Shown here: piece after piece, positions 49,563 through 57,568 of the stretch | Numbering within the stretch: position 1 is the first letter of the stretch | How the letters are laid out: the number at the start of each line of letters is the position of its first letter | Assembly: GCF_035083965.1 (NCBI RefSeq) | Contig: NC_089738.1 | Coordinates: forward strand, 17,183,734 to 17,247,733 | From: Branchiostoma lanceolatum | Lineage: Eukaryota > Chordata > Leptocardii > Amphioxiformes > Branchiostomatidae | Length of the DNA stretch: 64,000 nt | Reading direction: 5' to 3' | Notes under the pieces: model-generated | Databases searched by the model: none | Told to the model about the DNA's origin: nothing | Seen by the model: the letters and a program-made list of their open reading frames with translations, nothing else | Position numbers and translations under genes: made by a program

Positions 49563-52500
49563 TCTCTCTCTTTATCTCTTTCCATCTCCCTCCCTTTTGG
49601 CAGTGTTTAAGTTCAAGATTGAGACAATTCTCTACAATAGTACAGTAATACAATTGAAATACATATTTTGTGTCATGATTTTACAGTGGAGGGCAAAGAC
49701 TGCAAGAATAAGCCGAAAACACTGCATACATTTCAAAATTTTACAGTATAAATTTTCCCTCCAGTTTCAGCCCGGGCCCCAGTGCCAAGTTCGTGGACAT
49801 GCCAGACAGCACACTCTTCACCTTGAACATGAAGCCTCCGGAGAGCTGGCTGATCGAGTCGGTCCGCACGCCGTACGATCTCGACAACATCCGGTTAGAG
49901 GACGTGGTGCCCGGCACAACCATCAATGCAGAGTATGAACTGGAGTATCTGCTGTTGGAAGGTCAGAAAAAATTGTTTGTTTGTTTGAACCTTTGTTTAT
50001 TCATGATAAGCTCAAATTGGCACGCAGGCCGCTTTTCATTGAGGTCATGAGGGTCAGATTCAATATAACAATCTCTTGTCACTTTTTGTATGGAATCCCA
50101 ATATATTTCAAGGTCTTGAAAAAAAGTCACATGGAGGAATTGTGATAGGATTTTTCTTCATTACACAATGTGTGGAATATTAGTAAGAGAATTTTAAGTT
50201 CAAATAAGGTACAATTCTAAATGCTTCTTGGGGAGGGGGGAATTACTGTCAGACAGGTCACAGTTGAAGACTGTGGCCACATGTGATCTACATTGTAGTA
50301 GCATCCCTGGTCAATCAGAATGTTTTTCTTGTCAGAAAATCGGCTTCCCTGGGTAAAGGGGCACATGGGCACAAAAAACAAACAATTTAACGGTTCTTGG
50401 TGGATGTCAATGTGCAGATGTTGGCACATTGGTGCAACAAATCCGTAGTGTGTTTTTGGCACACATGTTGACAGATTAGCCTGAGTGGCTCAGTGGGGGT
50501 CACTCCACTGTCAGGGAAGGTCGTGTAAAATGCCTTTCCCAAATGAGGGCACAACACCCCTATTCTTCTCTTAACAAAACCTTTGCCATTAACTTTTTCA
50601 TAATTATGTATTCTCAGGTCACTGCTATGATGCGATGTCCGGCCAGCCCCCGCGAGGCCTACAGTTCACACTTGGAACCCACAACACTCCGGTCATGGTG
50701 GACACCATCGTCATGGCTAACCTCGTAGGTTTCTTTCCTTCTTTCTTTCCTTATGTTTGATATAGTGTCCATTTCTTTCCTTCGATCTTTTAAGTACAGT
50801 AGCGTAGAGAATCTTCAGTCATGGAGAAACTTGGTCTCAAATGTGGTGTACAACTAGAGAATCTGAGAAGACTTTTCTGGGAAAGCAAAAAATTCTCTGG
50901 AATTTTGTCTGTAGAATAATATCTCAGGAATCTTCTGATGTCCAGCTTGGCAAGAAAGATATACATTGCTTGTTTCCCTTCAGGGTTATTTCCAACTGAA
51001 GGCGAAGCCTGGTGCCTGGCTACTGCAAAATCTTTTGATACATCTTCAGATGTTATCTTTTGAAGTGTTCAGCTAGTCCAATCTTGAGATTGCTGTTGTT
51101 TCTTCAGGGATATTTTCAACTGAAAGCAAATCCTAGAGCCTGGCTACTGCGAATGATTTGATTATCATAGATCTTCTGATGTTGTCTTTTAGATTGTCCA
51201 GATTGACCAAGAAAAATGTTAACATTGCCTGCCCAAAAATTACATTTCTTGTGTTTCTTCAGGGATATTTCCAACTGAAGGCAAACCCAGGTGCCTGGCT
51301 GCTGCGCATGAGGGCGGGACGGTCTGAGGAGATCTACCAGATCACGAACCACGACGGCACGGACACGCCGGCTGGGTCAGACGACGTCACGATCATCATG
51401 GACAGCTTCAAGAGCAAGATCATCAAGATCAAGGTTAGCTGAATGTTTCATTGGTTGTAATTATCATCACATATTGTGTTTTTCAAATTTGAAACTATCA
51501 TAAGGTTTCACTTATAGGACACTTAGTTTGAGGAAACAATGCCAATAAAAGATCTTTAAAGAATGATAGGCCAGATTGTTGATATGTAAGAGCTACATTG
51601 AATTGTAAATTGATTGAGAGACCTTATAGTGTATGGAGTGACAAGATGGTGGAAAGGATTGTTGTTAAATCTGAGAATGGACTGGCTTTACACTTTGCAA
51701 AACAGAAATCTTTTAAGAAGGGCTAAAGACCAAGAATATTGCAGAGAACAGGTTTTCAGATCGTCTATGGTGCCCCAACAATCTACTAATTTAGAAGAAT
51801 AGTGAAGTAAGATGAACTCTTTTCAAAACTGAAGATTTTCCTCATTTGAAAATAATTGTATAAAAGCGTGAATACAACTTGATGAGATGATTTTTCATTT
51901 TTAGAATGTAATTAGACACTTAAGCAGATAGATTTTCTTGGTAACAAAGCCAGCTTTCATGTGTAAGGAAACAATCCTTTTTCCTGTCTACAGGTGAACA
52001 AGAGACCGGACAAACTACAGGAGGATCTTCTGTCTGATGAAGGGGAGAGCGGGGGAGGAGGCATCTGGGACTCTATTTCCAGGTACAGTTGTCTCTTGTT
52101 AAGTAACATCTTCTTCATCAAAAGATGGCCCATTGTATAGTATTAATTTCTGTATAGATGTCCATTGTGAACCTCATGGACATTGTTTGATAGAATACTT
52201 CAATGCATTTTTCCTTGGTGCTGATTGTGCCATCCATAGCCAATATGCAACCTCAATATTATCTATTATCATACCTTTACAGAGTTAAAGCTACAACAAA
52301 GTTTGTCCTCCAGTATTTCTTATCATGCATTATATCTATCAGATCCTTTCCATAGAAACATTTTTCAGTTTTAATCACTAAAGGCAGCATTACCTGACCA
52401 TTAAAATTGCCTTCAAAAAAATTGCACTTGTACGGTTGCTGTTTGTTTCTCAACTCAAACTTACATTTAGCAATCTATTATTCCAGTGTAATCATCTTGT

Positions 52501-54734
52501 TCTTTTCTGCAGCTTCACGGGCGGAGGTAAGAAGTCAGGTGATGATACGGATGAGGAGGACGTCATCAACATCTTCTCTGTCGCCTCAGGTCACCTGTAT
52601 GAGAGGCTGCTCAGGTGAGGAAACGACTTTCCCTTTCTCCTTCCTCCTCTGTCCTTGGTGCTGGATGCACTTTCCACTGACCAGTATATAAAATTGGTTG
52701 GTATTGCAACAACAATATCAACTTCTACATGTACTAAGAGACTTTACATTCCTTTCTGATAGATAAAAAAAAGAAGACAATGTTTGTTTCTTCTCACTAT
52801 GATAACTGTCCATGGTGCTAAATGCACAGTCCATTGACAAGAAAAGACTTGAATGTTAAAACAAGTCTTCTAGACTAGAGTCATTTTTGATAGTGCAACC
52901 AAAATGGACACTTTTCTTTTTATTCTTTTTCACTGTGATTCCTGTCCTTGGTCCTGAATGCACAGTCCTGTGTTAGAACATTCTTACCTTCATACCTAGA
53001 AACTGACTAGATTTCTATATGACAGTAACACCAAAGCGGACCCTTTTTTCCTACTTCTTCTCTTCATGATCCCTGTCCTTGGTGCTGAATACACAGTCCA
53101 GTGACAAACAAAACCTGGGACACTTAAAATATCAATTTTAACTTAAGTCCCGGGGACTCAAGATTGTTATGTGACAGTTTAGGAAAAGTAGACACATATT
53201 TTGTGGCTAAAGGTTACTTCAGCAGGGAGAAAGTTAACTGCCTCTCACTATTATTCCTGTCCTTGGTGCTGAATTGCATATGGTTGTTGACTAATGTTGT
53301 GATTTCCCCAGGATCATGATGCTGAGTGTTCTGAAACACACCAAGACTCCTGTCAAGTTCTGGTTCCTGAAGAACTACCTCTCTCCTGCAGTCAAGGTCA
53401 GCAATCACACAGCATGTTTGTCAATATTGTGTAATTCAGATTTTGGAGTATCCTTAGTTGCTTCATACTTGATAGCTTTAAACAATGCTTGCAGCTAGAT
53501 GTGCAAAGGTTACGTCTGAAAGGTCATTCAGCGTAGATTATAACCAGCTGCTGCCGCACTGCGTGCCTGGAAAGCTGGTGTGTGACACCGAAGGGCAGTT
53601 ATACCAGCTAAATAGGTACAGGTACAGATACTTATTCCTCCGTATTTCTATGTAATTCTTCACTTCAGGACTTCCTGCCCCACATGGCCAAAGAATACGG
53701 TTTCGATTACGAGCTAGTCCAGTACAAGTGGCCACGTTGGCTGCACCAGCAGACGGAGAAACAGCGCATCATCTGGGGCTACAAGATCCTCTTCCTGGAC
53801 GTGCTGTTCCCGCTCAGCGTCAAGAAAATCATATTCGTGGATGCAGATCAGGTGAAGTTTCTTACTTTTATGTTGTTTGATGTTTTTAGACAAAATTTTG
53901 CAGTCTTTCTCTCAAATAGACAAATGATAGATGTATTGCTGTGATAGCTAATTTTGGTGTTAGGGGCTTTATTTTCTAGTTTAGTTTAACAGTTTGCATC
54001 TATTTCTTTTGTGCTATGTTGGGCACTGATGATGTCGGGCATTGCAAAAATATTTGCCATTTTCAACATTGAATACTAGATCTATCTCTGTAGTAAAGCA
54101 ATGAAAACTAATTTTTTTCACAAGAATAAAAGCATACTTGCTTTCCAACTCACAAAATGTGCTCTGATTTTTCATTTTTCTTTTAAAGGAAAAACTTGCC
54201 CATTTTTCACGCATTCCTATTTTTCTTTCTATGAACTAGATTGTTTGTATAGACATTATGGAGCTAAAAAACTAGCCTGAGTACCAGCCTCGTAGTGACC
54301 GCTGGGTAAAAAAAATCGCTTGCTACTAAAAAACTGCACAGTAACCAAATTTACCACCAATTCTTTTGCCTTAACCTCCTTCATGAATAAGACCTACACA
54401 CTTCTAACACTTACATCATTTCCTCCCTCAGATTGTTCGTACAGACATCAAGGAGCTGCGTGACCTTGACCTTGGCGGGGCTCCCTATGGTTACACGCCC
54501 TTCTGTGACAGCAGGAGGGAGATGAACGGATTCAGGTGGGAAAAATATCATGTCTATATGATGAGCTGCATTCACAGTTGAGTCATTGCTATCTTCTAGT
54601 TGCAAAGAAAGATTAGTCAGTCAGAAAAGTGGATACACTGTTAAGTAGGGAGGGTCTTTTATTTCACAATTTGGGCAACAGAAATTAATTTTGTGACACA
54701 AGGCTCTCATGATTTCAAATATGTCAATATTTCT

Positions 54735-54789
<55 letters not shown>

Positions 54790-57568
54790 TACTTTTATAT
54801 GAGCAGTACAATGACATTCCTACATAAAAGTAAATCAGGCAGCTAGTTTTGCCAGATGGAGAGAGAAACAAGGTTCACAATCTGCATACCTTTAGGTTCT
54901 GTTACCAGACTTAAAGTTTTACCAATTTCATTTTTTTTTAAATGTTTCCATCCATCACAGTAGATCTATTTTCATTGTTAAGTTAAGTATGTAGTTCAAA
55001 TTCTAACAATTTCTTTTACTGTAGAATGAAATGTGTGATGAAATAAGTGATGAAATATCTATCAAAATAATCAACAATAATCCCCCCAGGTTCTGGAAGT
55101 CAGGTTACTGGGCGAGCCACCTTGGCGGGCGGAAGTACCACATCAGCGCGCTGTATGTCGTGGATCTGAAGAAGTTCCGCCGCATCGCAGCCGGAGATCG
55201 ACTCCGCGGACAGTACCAGGGTCTGAGCCAGGATCCCAACAGTCTCTCCAACCTGGATCAAGTAAGGAGGTTTTAGTTTTTTTTATACAGAAACATGTAT
55301 CCATATATACATCAAATTTCTACATATAAATGTCATAAAGGGCAAGGCTAGCACTTGTATCTGTGTCATATAGAAGTCACAGTCTGTTCAGCTTTCATCA
55401 AGTGACTATACATAGAATTGAGAACGAAATATACAATTCCGAAAATAATTTCATCAGGTTGGTAGAAAATAGGATATGGGAGATTCTTTGTACACAACCA
55501 GGTATTGATCTCACCTGCTAACGTTTCGGTGTCTATCAGACACCTTCTTCAGAGCTTCTGACTGGAGTACTGCTTCTCACCGCTATACATTGTAAGTAGC
55601 CGATGTAGGTGGCGATTTTGCGGTGAGAACACTGTCCCAAATATGGCTAAGTTTGTATCCCCCCTCGTCTCGGTTCATCACCGGTGGGATACAAACTTAG
55701 CCATATTTGGGACAGTGTTCTCACCGCAAAAGCGCCACCTACATCGGCTACTTATAGCGGTGAGAAGCAGTGCTCCAGTCAGAAGCTCTGAAGAAGGTGT
55801 CTGATAGACACCGAAACGTTAGCAGGTGAGATCAATACCTGTTTGTGTACAAAGAATCTCCCATATCCGAAATATACAATTGTTAACTGGTATTGGCAGA
55901 GTAGTTGGAGGAATTTCATTGATACGCAATGCAAAAGTTATTCAAGCAACTGGATGAGCTGGTACCAAAATCATCCAGTTGCTTGAGTATCTTTTGTGTT
56001 GTGTATCTTATCACTCTGTGCCTTAACCTTTGTCTAGGTATGACATAGAATTTCGTTGATACATTGAATCTGTATACACTGTACATAGGGTACATATAGA
56101 CACATTTTCACAATTTTTTTTCTCCCCTTCCAGGACCTGCCAAATAACATGATCCACCAGGTGGCCATCAAGTCCCTGCCCCAGGAGTGGCTGTGGTGCG
56201 AGACCTGGTGTGACGACGCCTCCAAAAGAACCGCAAAAACTATCGATCTGGTGAGAAACAACACATTAATTCTACATGAATGTGTTGCTTTCATGCTTAA
56301 AGGTTAATTAGTAATATGTTGTTTAGCATATTTGAAAGACCACAGCTACAAATCTAGGTCTGATATCAAAATTCAAAAGCAGTGTTTTTAAACATTGATA
56401 GCATCGTACATCATTAAAGCATAGTATTTCAGTTTCAATTTTCTACAGTGCCATGTCAGAAACTCGGTCAACATAAGACAATTGAAAGAGAATGCTGTCT
56501 ATATCAAGGGACCTTCATTTCTGCCATAGCCGTTATGATTGTAGGAATATTTGGAATCAAAATTGCTTCAATTTTTCAATTTAAGATCTTTTGCTGACTG
56601 AAATCAACCTGAGATGTTAACATGCAACTTGAGTATTTTTCCTTGTATTATTTTCCCAGTGCAATAACCCCCTGACAAAAGAGCCAAAGCTGGAGGCAGC
56701 AGTGAGAATAGTTCCCGAGTGGACAGACTACGACAACGAGATAAAAACTCTGCAACAGAGATTAACAAACGGGGAAACATCAGCGTCTACACAACCTGAG
56801 GAGGAAACATTACAGTCAGAAGGTACATTTATAATTCCGTTATGGCATAATCTAAACATTTACCCATGTTATGATATTTTTGTTCAATCTATACACTGGA
56901 GTTTTCTTGTAATTTACTGAATGTTTTGGATGCCATCTGGCACCCATTTTCCGTGATGTAAGATACAAAAATGTAACTTTTTGTATTGGCGCCCAGCATC
57001 TTTCTTCAGCGATTTAAGATGCAGAATGAAAATACTAGATAAACGTCCATCTGTCTGTACATTTACAGCTGTCTTGAGAAGCGAGAAGAAAGCTAAACCT
57101 ACGCATACCAGTATACTTATTAAGTCATCTTGAACTTGAACTTGAACTTGGGAGGGTCAGTTGTCTCCGTGACCTCTTGTGGCAGTAAATTCCAGTCCCT
57201 CACAGTACGAGGGTAGTAAGAATATCTGTAGCAGTCTTTGTGGAATTGTAGACTCTTATATGAATTTTGGTTTGAGTGTCGCGATTGGCGCGGTGCAGGT
57301 GACAGATGACCTTCGACCGGTAGGGCTATCTTATGGTGTCTTGCCTTTTGCAGAACTGTAAGTCTACTAGCTGTCATTGTACATGTAGTAAGATACCACA
57401 TTCTTATATAACTGTAACTTCTGCTTTATTACCATGGCCTGTATACTTAGCTTGTTAGAGTATAAACCTGGCTGTGATAAATATTTTTCATTCATTAGTT
57501 TCTTTCTTTCCTTTATTTCATCTCCAGGTTCTCAAAGACATAATCACGATCACGACGGCGAGTTGTGA
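26899..57568 (+). CDS. UGGT1: UDP-glucose:glycoprotein glucosyltransferase (UGGT), complete, 42 coding exons
   Basis: ER-lumen folding sensor that adds glucose to N-glycans of misfolded glycoproteins so that they re-enter the calnexin/calreticulin cycle. Exons read by splice sites and phase: 26899-26946, 27870-28015, 28253-28338, 28710-28840, 29670-29782, 30298-30472, 31308-31404, 32424-32496, 32888-33088, 33410-33470, 33640-33731, 33957-34020, 34152-34238, 34620-34739, 35027-35112, 35594-35729, 36394-36528, 42153-42236, 42461-42541, 42868-42991, 43641-43739, 44313-44408, 44757-44851, 45732-45935, 46405-46542, 46927-47028, 47171-47205, 48129-48224, 48643-48745, 49160-49290, 49765-49961, 50618-50724, 51263-51433, 51994-52082, 52513-52614, 53312-53396, 53669-53851, 54432-54535, 55090-55261, 56134-56250, 56660-56822, 57528-57568. 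Total 4770 nt, 1589 residues; every junction keeps frame. Signal peptide core ~25-41; thioredoxin-like and beta-sandwich sensor region ([32 protein letters not shown]); GT24 domain from ~1284 with FVDADQ at 1386-1391 (DxD), then [11 protein letters not shown] and [10 protein letters not shown]. Ends ...HDHDGEL. M6 is an alternative start. Exon 22 (32 codons) may be a cassette. The symbol assumes the single invertebrate orthologue of vertebrate UGGT1/2. Confidence 0.95.
26902..27135 (-). CDS. Possible first exon of a divergent gene (uncertain)
   Basis: A 77-codon minus-strand frame with ATG at 27133-27135 opposite the UGGT promoter. Its first ~45 residues ([17 protein letters not shown]..., then an HLRSIYWRF stretch) look protein-like: charged, amphipathic, no low complexity. 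A donor-like TTTTAG|GTATAC follows that stretch, so only that part may be coding. No family recognised. It may be a real head-to-head gene whose later exons lie outside what I can read, or chance. Confidence 0.22.
   Translation of the reverse strand: MADACRAVIRRLKDQLFTSEFGTPRNNQATQDIIKHLRSIYWRFRYTETIYEGLIEGEWDETYRSPVSSTGGCHLGC
28400..28591. repeat. Degenerate copy of the intronic TA-type MITE family
   Basis: AACTGCCCAAGAAGACCACT...GGGACCAGCAAAAAGTGGTC...ACAGGTTGGACTA matches the element at 31974-32174 along its length but has lost a clean left end. In the UGGT intron after exon 3. Confidence 0.6.
28791..29275 (+). repeat. Tandem partial duplication of UGGT exon 4 with its donor site
   Basis: The 3' half of exon 4 (TCACACTGGCTC...GTTCGCTCAT) plus donor GTAAGTGTAC recurs at about 29001 and 29211, period 210 bp. 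Both extra copies stay open and read FTLAL(R/Q)[11 protein letters not shown], but each lacks the upstream half and an acceptor AG. They are therefore partial exon copies inside the intron. Confidence 0.85.
30091..30331 (+). repeat. Tandem partial duplication of UGGT exon 6 with its acceptor site
   Basis: The acceptor and first ~34 nt of exon 6 (CTTCCTCCCCCAG|ACAAAGACCTCACC...) occur three times, with AGs at 30103-30104, 30210-30211 and the true 30296-30297. The middle copy is nearly identical and in frame for 15 codons before a stop ([15 protein letters not shown] then TAA). The first copy is more diverged. Confidence 0.85.
30899..31283. mobile_element. PIF/Harbinger-like MITE, TTA target duplication
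   Basis: Ends GGCTACACC...GGTGTAGCC are flanked by TTA on both sides (30896-30898, 31284-31286). The arms pair for about 33 bp (…AAGTAATTTTTATGGATGAC…). GGC-starting ends with a 3-bp TTA duplication fit PIF/Harbinger non-autonomous elements. Sits in the UGGT intron before exon 7; no transposase. Confidence 0.75.
31437..31860. mobile_element. Foldback MITE with AGGGGTGGATACC ends
   Basis: AGGGGTGGATACC at 31439 and its complement GGTATCCACCCCT ending at 31858. The inner arms are imperfect and rich in AGGTCC/GGACCT and CAGGTTT motifs. TTGTTA occurs just outside each end. Possibly hAT-like, but the duplication register is unclear. UGGT intron after exon 7. Confidence 0.6.
31974..32174. mobile_element. 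Tc1/mariner-like MITE with TA target duplication
   Basis: Starts CAGTCAATCCTG after TA (31972-31973) and ends CAGGTTTGATTG before TA (32175-32176). The body pairs to itself (AAGAAGACCACTCAGGG against GATCCCTTGTG). Same family as 28400-28591 and 39057-41813. Confidence 0.75.
32151..32371. repeat. 108-bp tandem duplication including the right end of the MITE
   Basis: TGATCCCTTGT.CAGGTTTGAT...CAGATCTTGGCCACCCAAAA and AGTAACATGTTAGTG appear twice (about 32151-32258 and 32259-32371). The duplication happened after MITE insertion because it copies the element's right terminus. Confidence 0.8.
35688..35990 (+). repeat. Triplicated end of UGGT exon 16 forming potential micro-exons
   Basis: The last 42 nt of exon 16 plus donor and ~60 nt of intron are repeated twice more with a 104-bp period; copies end at 35833 and 35937, each before GTAAGTACACG. 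Both copies are preceded by ATCTAG and read [14 protein letters not shown] in phase 0. If TAG served as an acceptor, each would splice in as a 14-codon in-frame insert. The pyrimidine tract is weak. Confidence 0.85.
37065..38110. repeat. Satellite array, ~125-bp unit, about 8 copies, in UGGT intron 17
   Basis: Units carry TTATGCAAATGAGGTCCTCATTAGCATAATTTATGG, then CAGGTGT.TTCACCTTTCCTAAAGG, ACCTACATCTCAAATATGAC and TAAGGGAAATACA in order (described piecewise; each piece is repeated). Copies differ by several percent. The intron, 36529-42152, is the largest in the gene and nearly all recognised repeat. Confidence 0.85.
38305..41970. repeat. Three dispersed units of a ~290-bp repeat, the third split by an insertion
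   Basis: Unit 1 about 38310-38575, unit 2 about 38640-38905, unit 3 begins near 38945. All share CCAAATAACATGAAAATCTG, GCCATTGCAGTTCCAG, AAAATCGACCTTGACC and CCACATACCAAATATCAT. Unit 3 stops at ...ACAAATA (39056) and resumes at 41816 with CGCCATTGCAGTTCCAG, exactly where the inserted element ends. A (CA)n stretch separates units 1 and 2. Confidence 0.8.
39057..41813. mobile_element. Composite Tc1/mariner-like MITE insertion with interleaved ends
   Basis: The outer ends CAGTCAAACCTG (39057) and CAGGTTTGACTG (to 41813) are flanked by TA on both sides (39055-39056, 41814-41815). The surrounding repeat unit continues across, so the target site is precise. Inside are a second left end at 39760 (after TA) and a second right end at 40930 (before TA). 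Sequence similarity pairs the 39057 end with 40930 (both CTATAG.GGTCACTCAAGGGACT) and the 39760 end with 41813. The two elements therefore interleave rather than nest. Open frames inside (for example minus 40028-40438) show no transposase motif. Confidence 0.75.
43750..44140. repeat. Tandem duplication, ~197-bp unit, in UGGT intron 21
   Basis: CAGTAATGTCTTCATCATAC...GAAGACAAGTTTCT...CAATATGTGATTCATATTG and GCAAGCTG.TTGTATATCTGC occur twice, about 43762-43937 and 43958-44137. Begins just after the exon 21 donor. Non-coding. Confidence 0.85.
44313..44408 (+). other. Probable cassette exon 22 of UGGT
   Basis: Acceptor ACACACCAG ends at 44312 and donor G|GTAATA begins at 44409. The exon is 96 nt, phase 1 at both ends, open throughout, encoding [17 protein letters not shown] followed by [15 protein letters not shown]. 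Vertebrate UGGT has only a short variable segment at this spot, before the PVTFW-like strand (here AVTMW). Including or skipping it keeps the frame, so both isoforms are possible. Confidence 0.6.
44995..45431. mobile_element. Long foldback MITE, ~200-bp arms
   Basis: AGGAAAGCTACAC...GTGTAGCTTTCCT ends with arms that pair over almost the whole 437 bp (AAATCCTTCTA/TAGAAGGATTT, CTTATGCCGTGCTGACGCC and its complement). The centre repeats TGACGTCATA and its complement. Flanks are TTAA left and ATAA right, so a TTAA duplication with one change is possible. Between UGGT exons 23 and 24. Confidence 0.85.
47485..48043. mobile_element. piggyBac-like MITE with TTAA target duplication
   Basis: Ends AGGGGCATATTGT and ACAATATGCCCCT are flanked by TTAA on both sides (47481-47484, 48044-48047). 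559 bp, no transposase; a 89-codon frame inside (47621-47890) has no recognisable domain. It also contains ACAAGATGGCGG, a YY1-like motif. In the intron between UGGT exons 27 and 28. Confidence 0.8.
49302..49378. repeat. (CT)n microsatellite
   Basis: CTCTCT with CTAT interruptions, beginning 12 bp after the exon 30 donor of UGGT. Confidence 0.9.
49478..49594. repeat. (CT)n/(CCCT)n microsatellite
   Basis: Second pyrimidine tract in the same intron, with TTTCCC interruptions. Non-coding. Confidence 0.9.
50970..51310 (+). repeat. Triplicated start of UGGT exon 33 with its acceptor
   Basis: CTTCAGGG(A/T)TATTT.CAACTGAA and the following ~30 nt occur with acceptor AGs at 50982-50983, 51106-51107 and the true 51261-51262. 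The extra copies read [15 protein letters not shown] and [16 protein letters not shown], then run into stops without a donor. Partial exon copies containing the 3' splice site. Confidence 0.85.
52640..53285. repeat. Degenerate ~140-bp tandem repeat in UGGT intron 35
   Basis: CTGTCCTTGGTGCTGAATGC and CACAGTCCA.TGAC recur near 52652, 52807, 52945, 53073 and 53258, each preceded by a TTCTTCTC.CTATGAT-like stretch. Fills nearly the whole intron between exons 35 and 36. Confidence 0.7.
54737..54788. repeat. (CT)n(CA)n microsatellite
   Basis: TCTCTCTCTC followed by about 40 bp of perfect CA repeat, in the UGGT intron between exons 38 and 39. Confidence 0.95.
55472..55868. mobile_element. Long palindromic foldback with hammerhead-like motif in each arm
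   Basis: The left arm from GGATATGGGAGATTC pairs with the right arm ending GAATCTCCCATATCC over about 180 bp per side, with a short spacer near 55665-55680. The right arm carries CTGAAGA (55788-55794), a GGTGTC/GACACC hairpin and GAAAC (from 55813), resembling a hammerhead ribozyme core. The left arm has the same on the minus strand. In the intron between UGGT exons 39 and 40. No coding. Confidence 0.8.
55921..56010. repeat. Short foldback (perfect 15-bp inner stem)
   Basis: CAAGCAACTGGATGA and TCATCCAGTTGCTTG are perfect complements. The outer arms (GATACGCAATGCAAAAG / CTTTTGTGTTGTGTATC) continue the pairing. Small MITE-like hairpin in the same intron as the larger palindrome. Confidence 0.7.
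57069..57133 (+). other. Possible alternative last coding segment of UGGT
   Basis: After acceptor ATTTACAG (ends 57068) a frame in the right phase reads [20 protein letters not shown] with one further serine and a stop at 57133. There is no donor before the stop, so it could only be an alternative terminal exon. Its end coincides with the 3' tail of a LINE fragment, which may have destroyed an older donor. Weak. Confidence 0.25.
57120..57401 (-). mobile_element. 3' fragment of a non-LTR retrotransposon (LINE)
   Basis: The minus-strand frame contains SFFP-type LINE C-terminal wording: [19 protein letters not shown], then a PPKFKFKF end. This matches the conserved end of CR1/Jockey/Rex-like reverse transcriptase proteins (FFPRTI..WN.LP). 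The element's 3' side is a (CAAGTT)n tail, seen here as TTGAACTTGAACTTGAACTT at 57129. 5'-truncated, as usual; inserted between UGGT exons 41 and 42. Confidence 0.75.
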
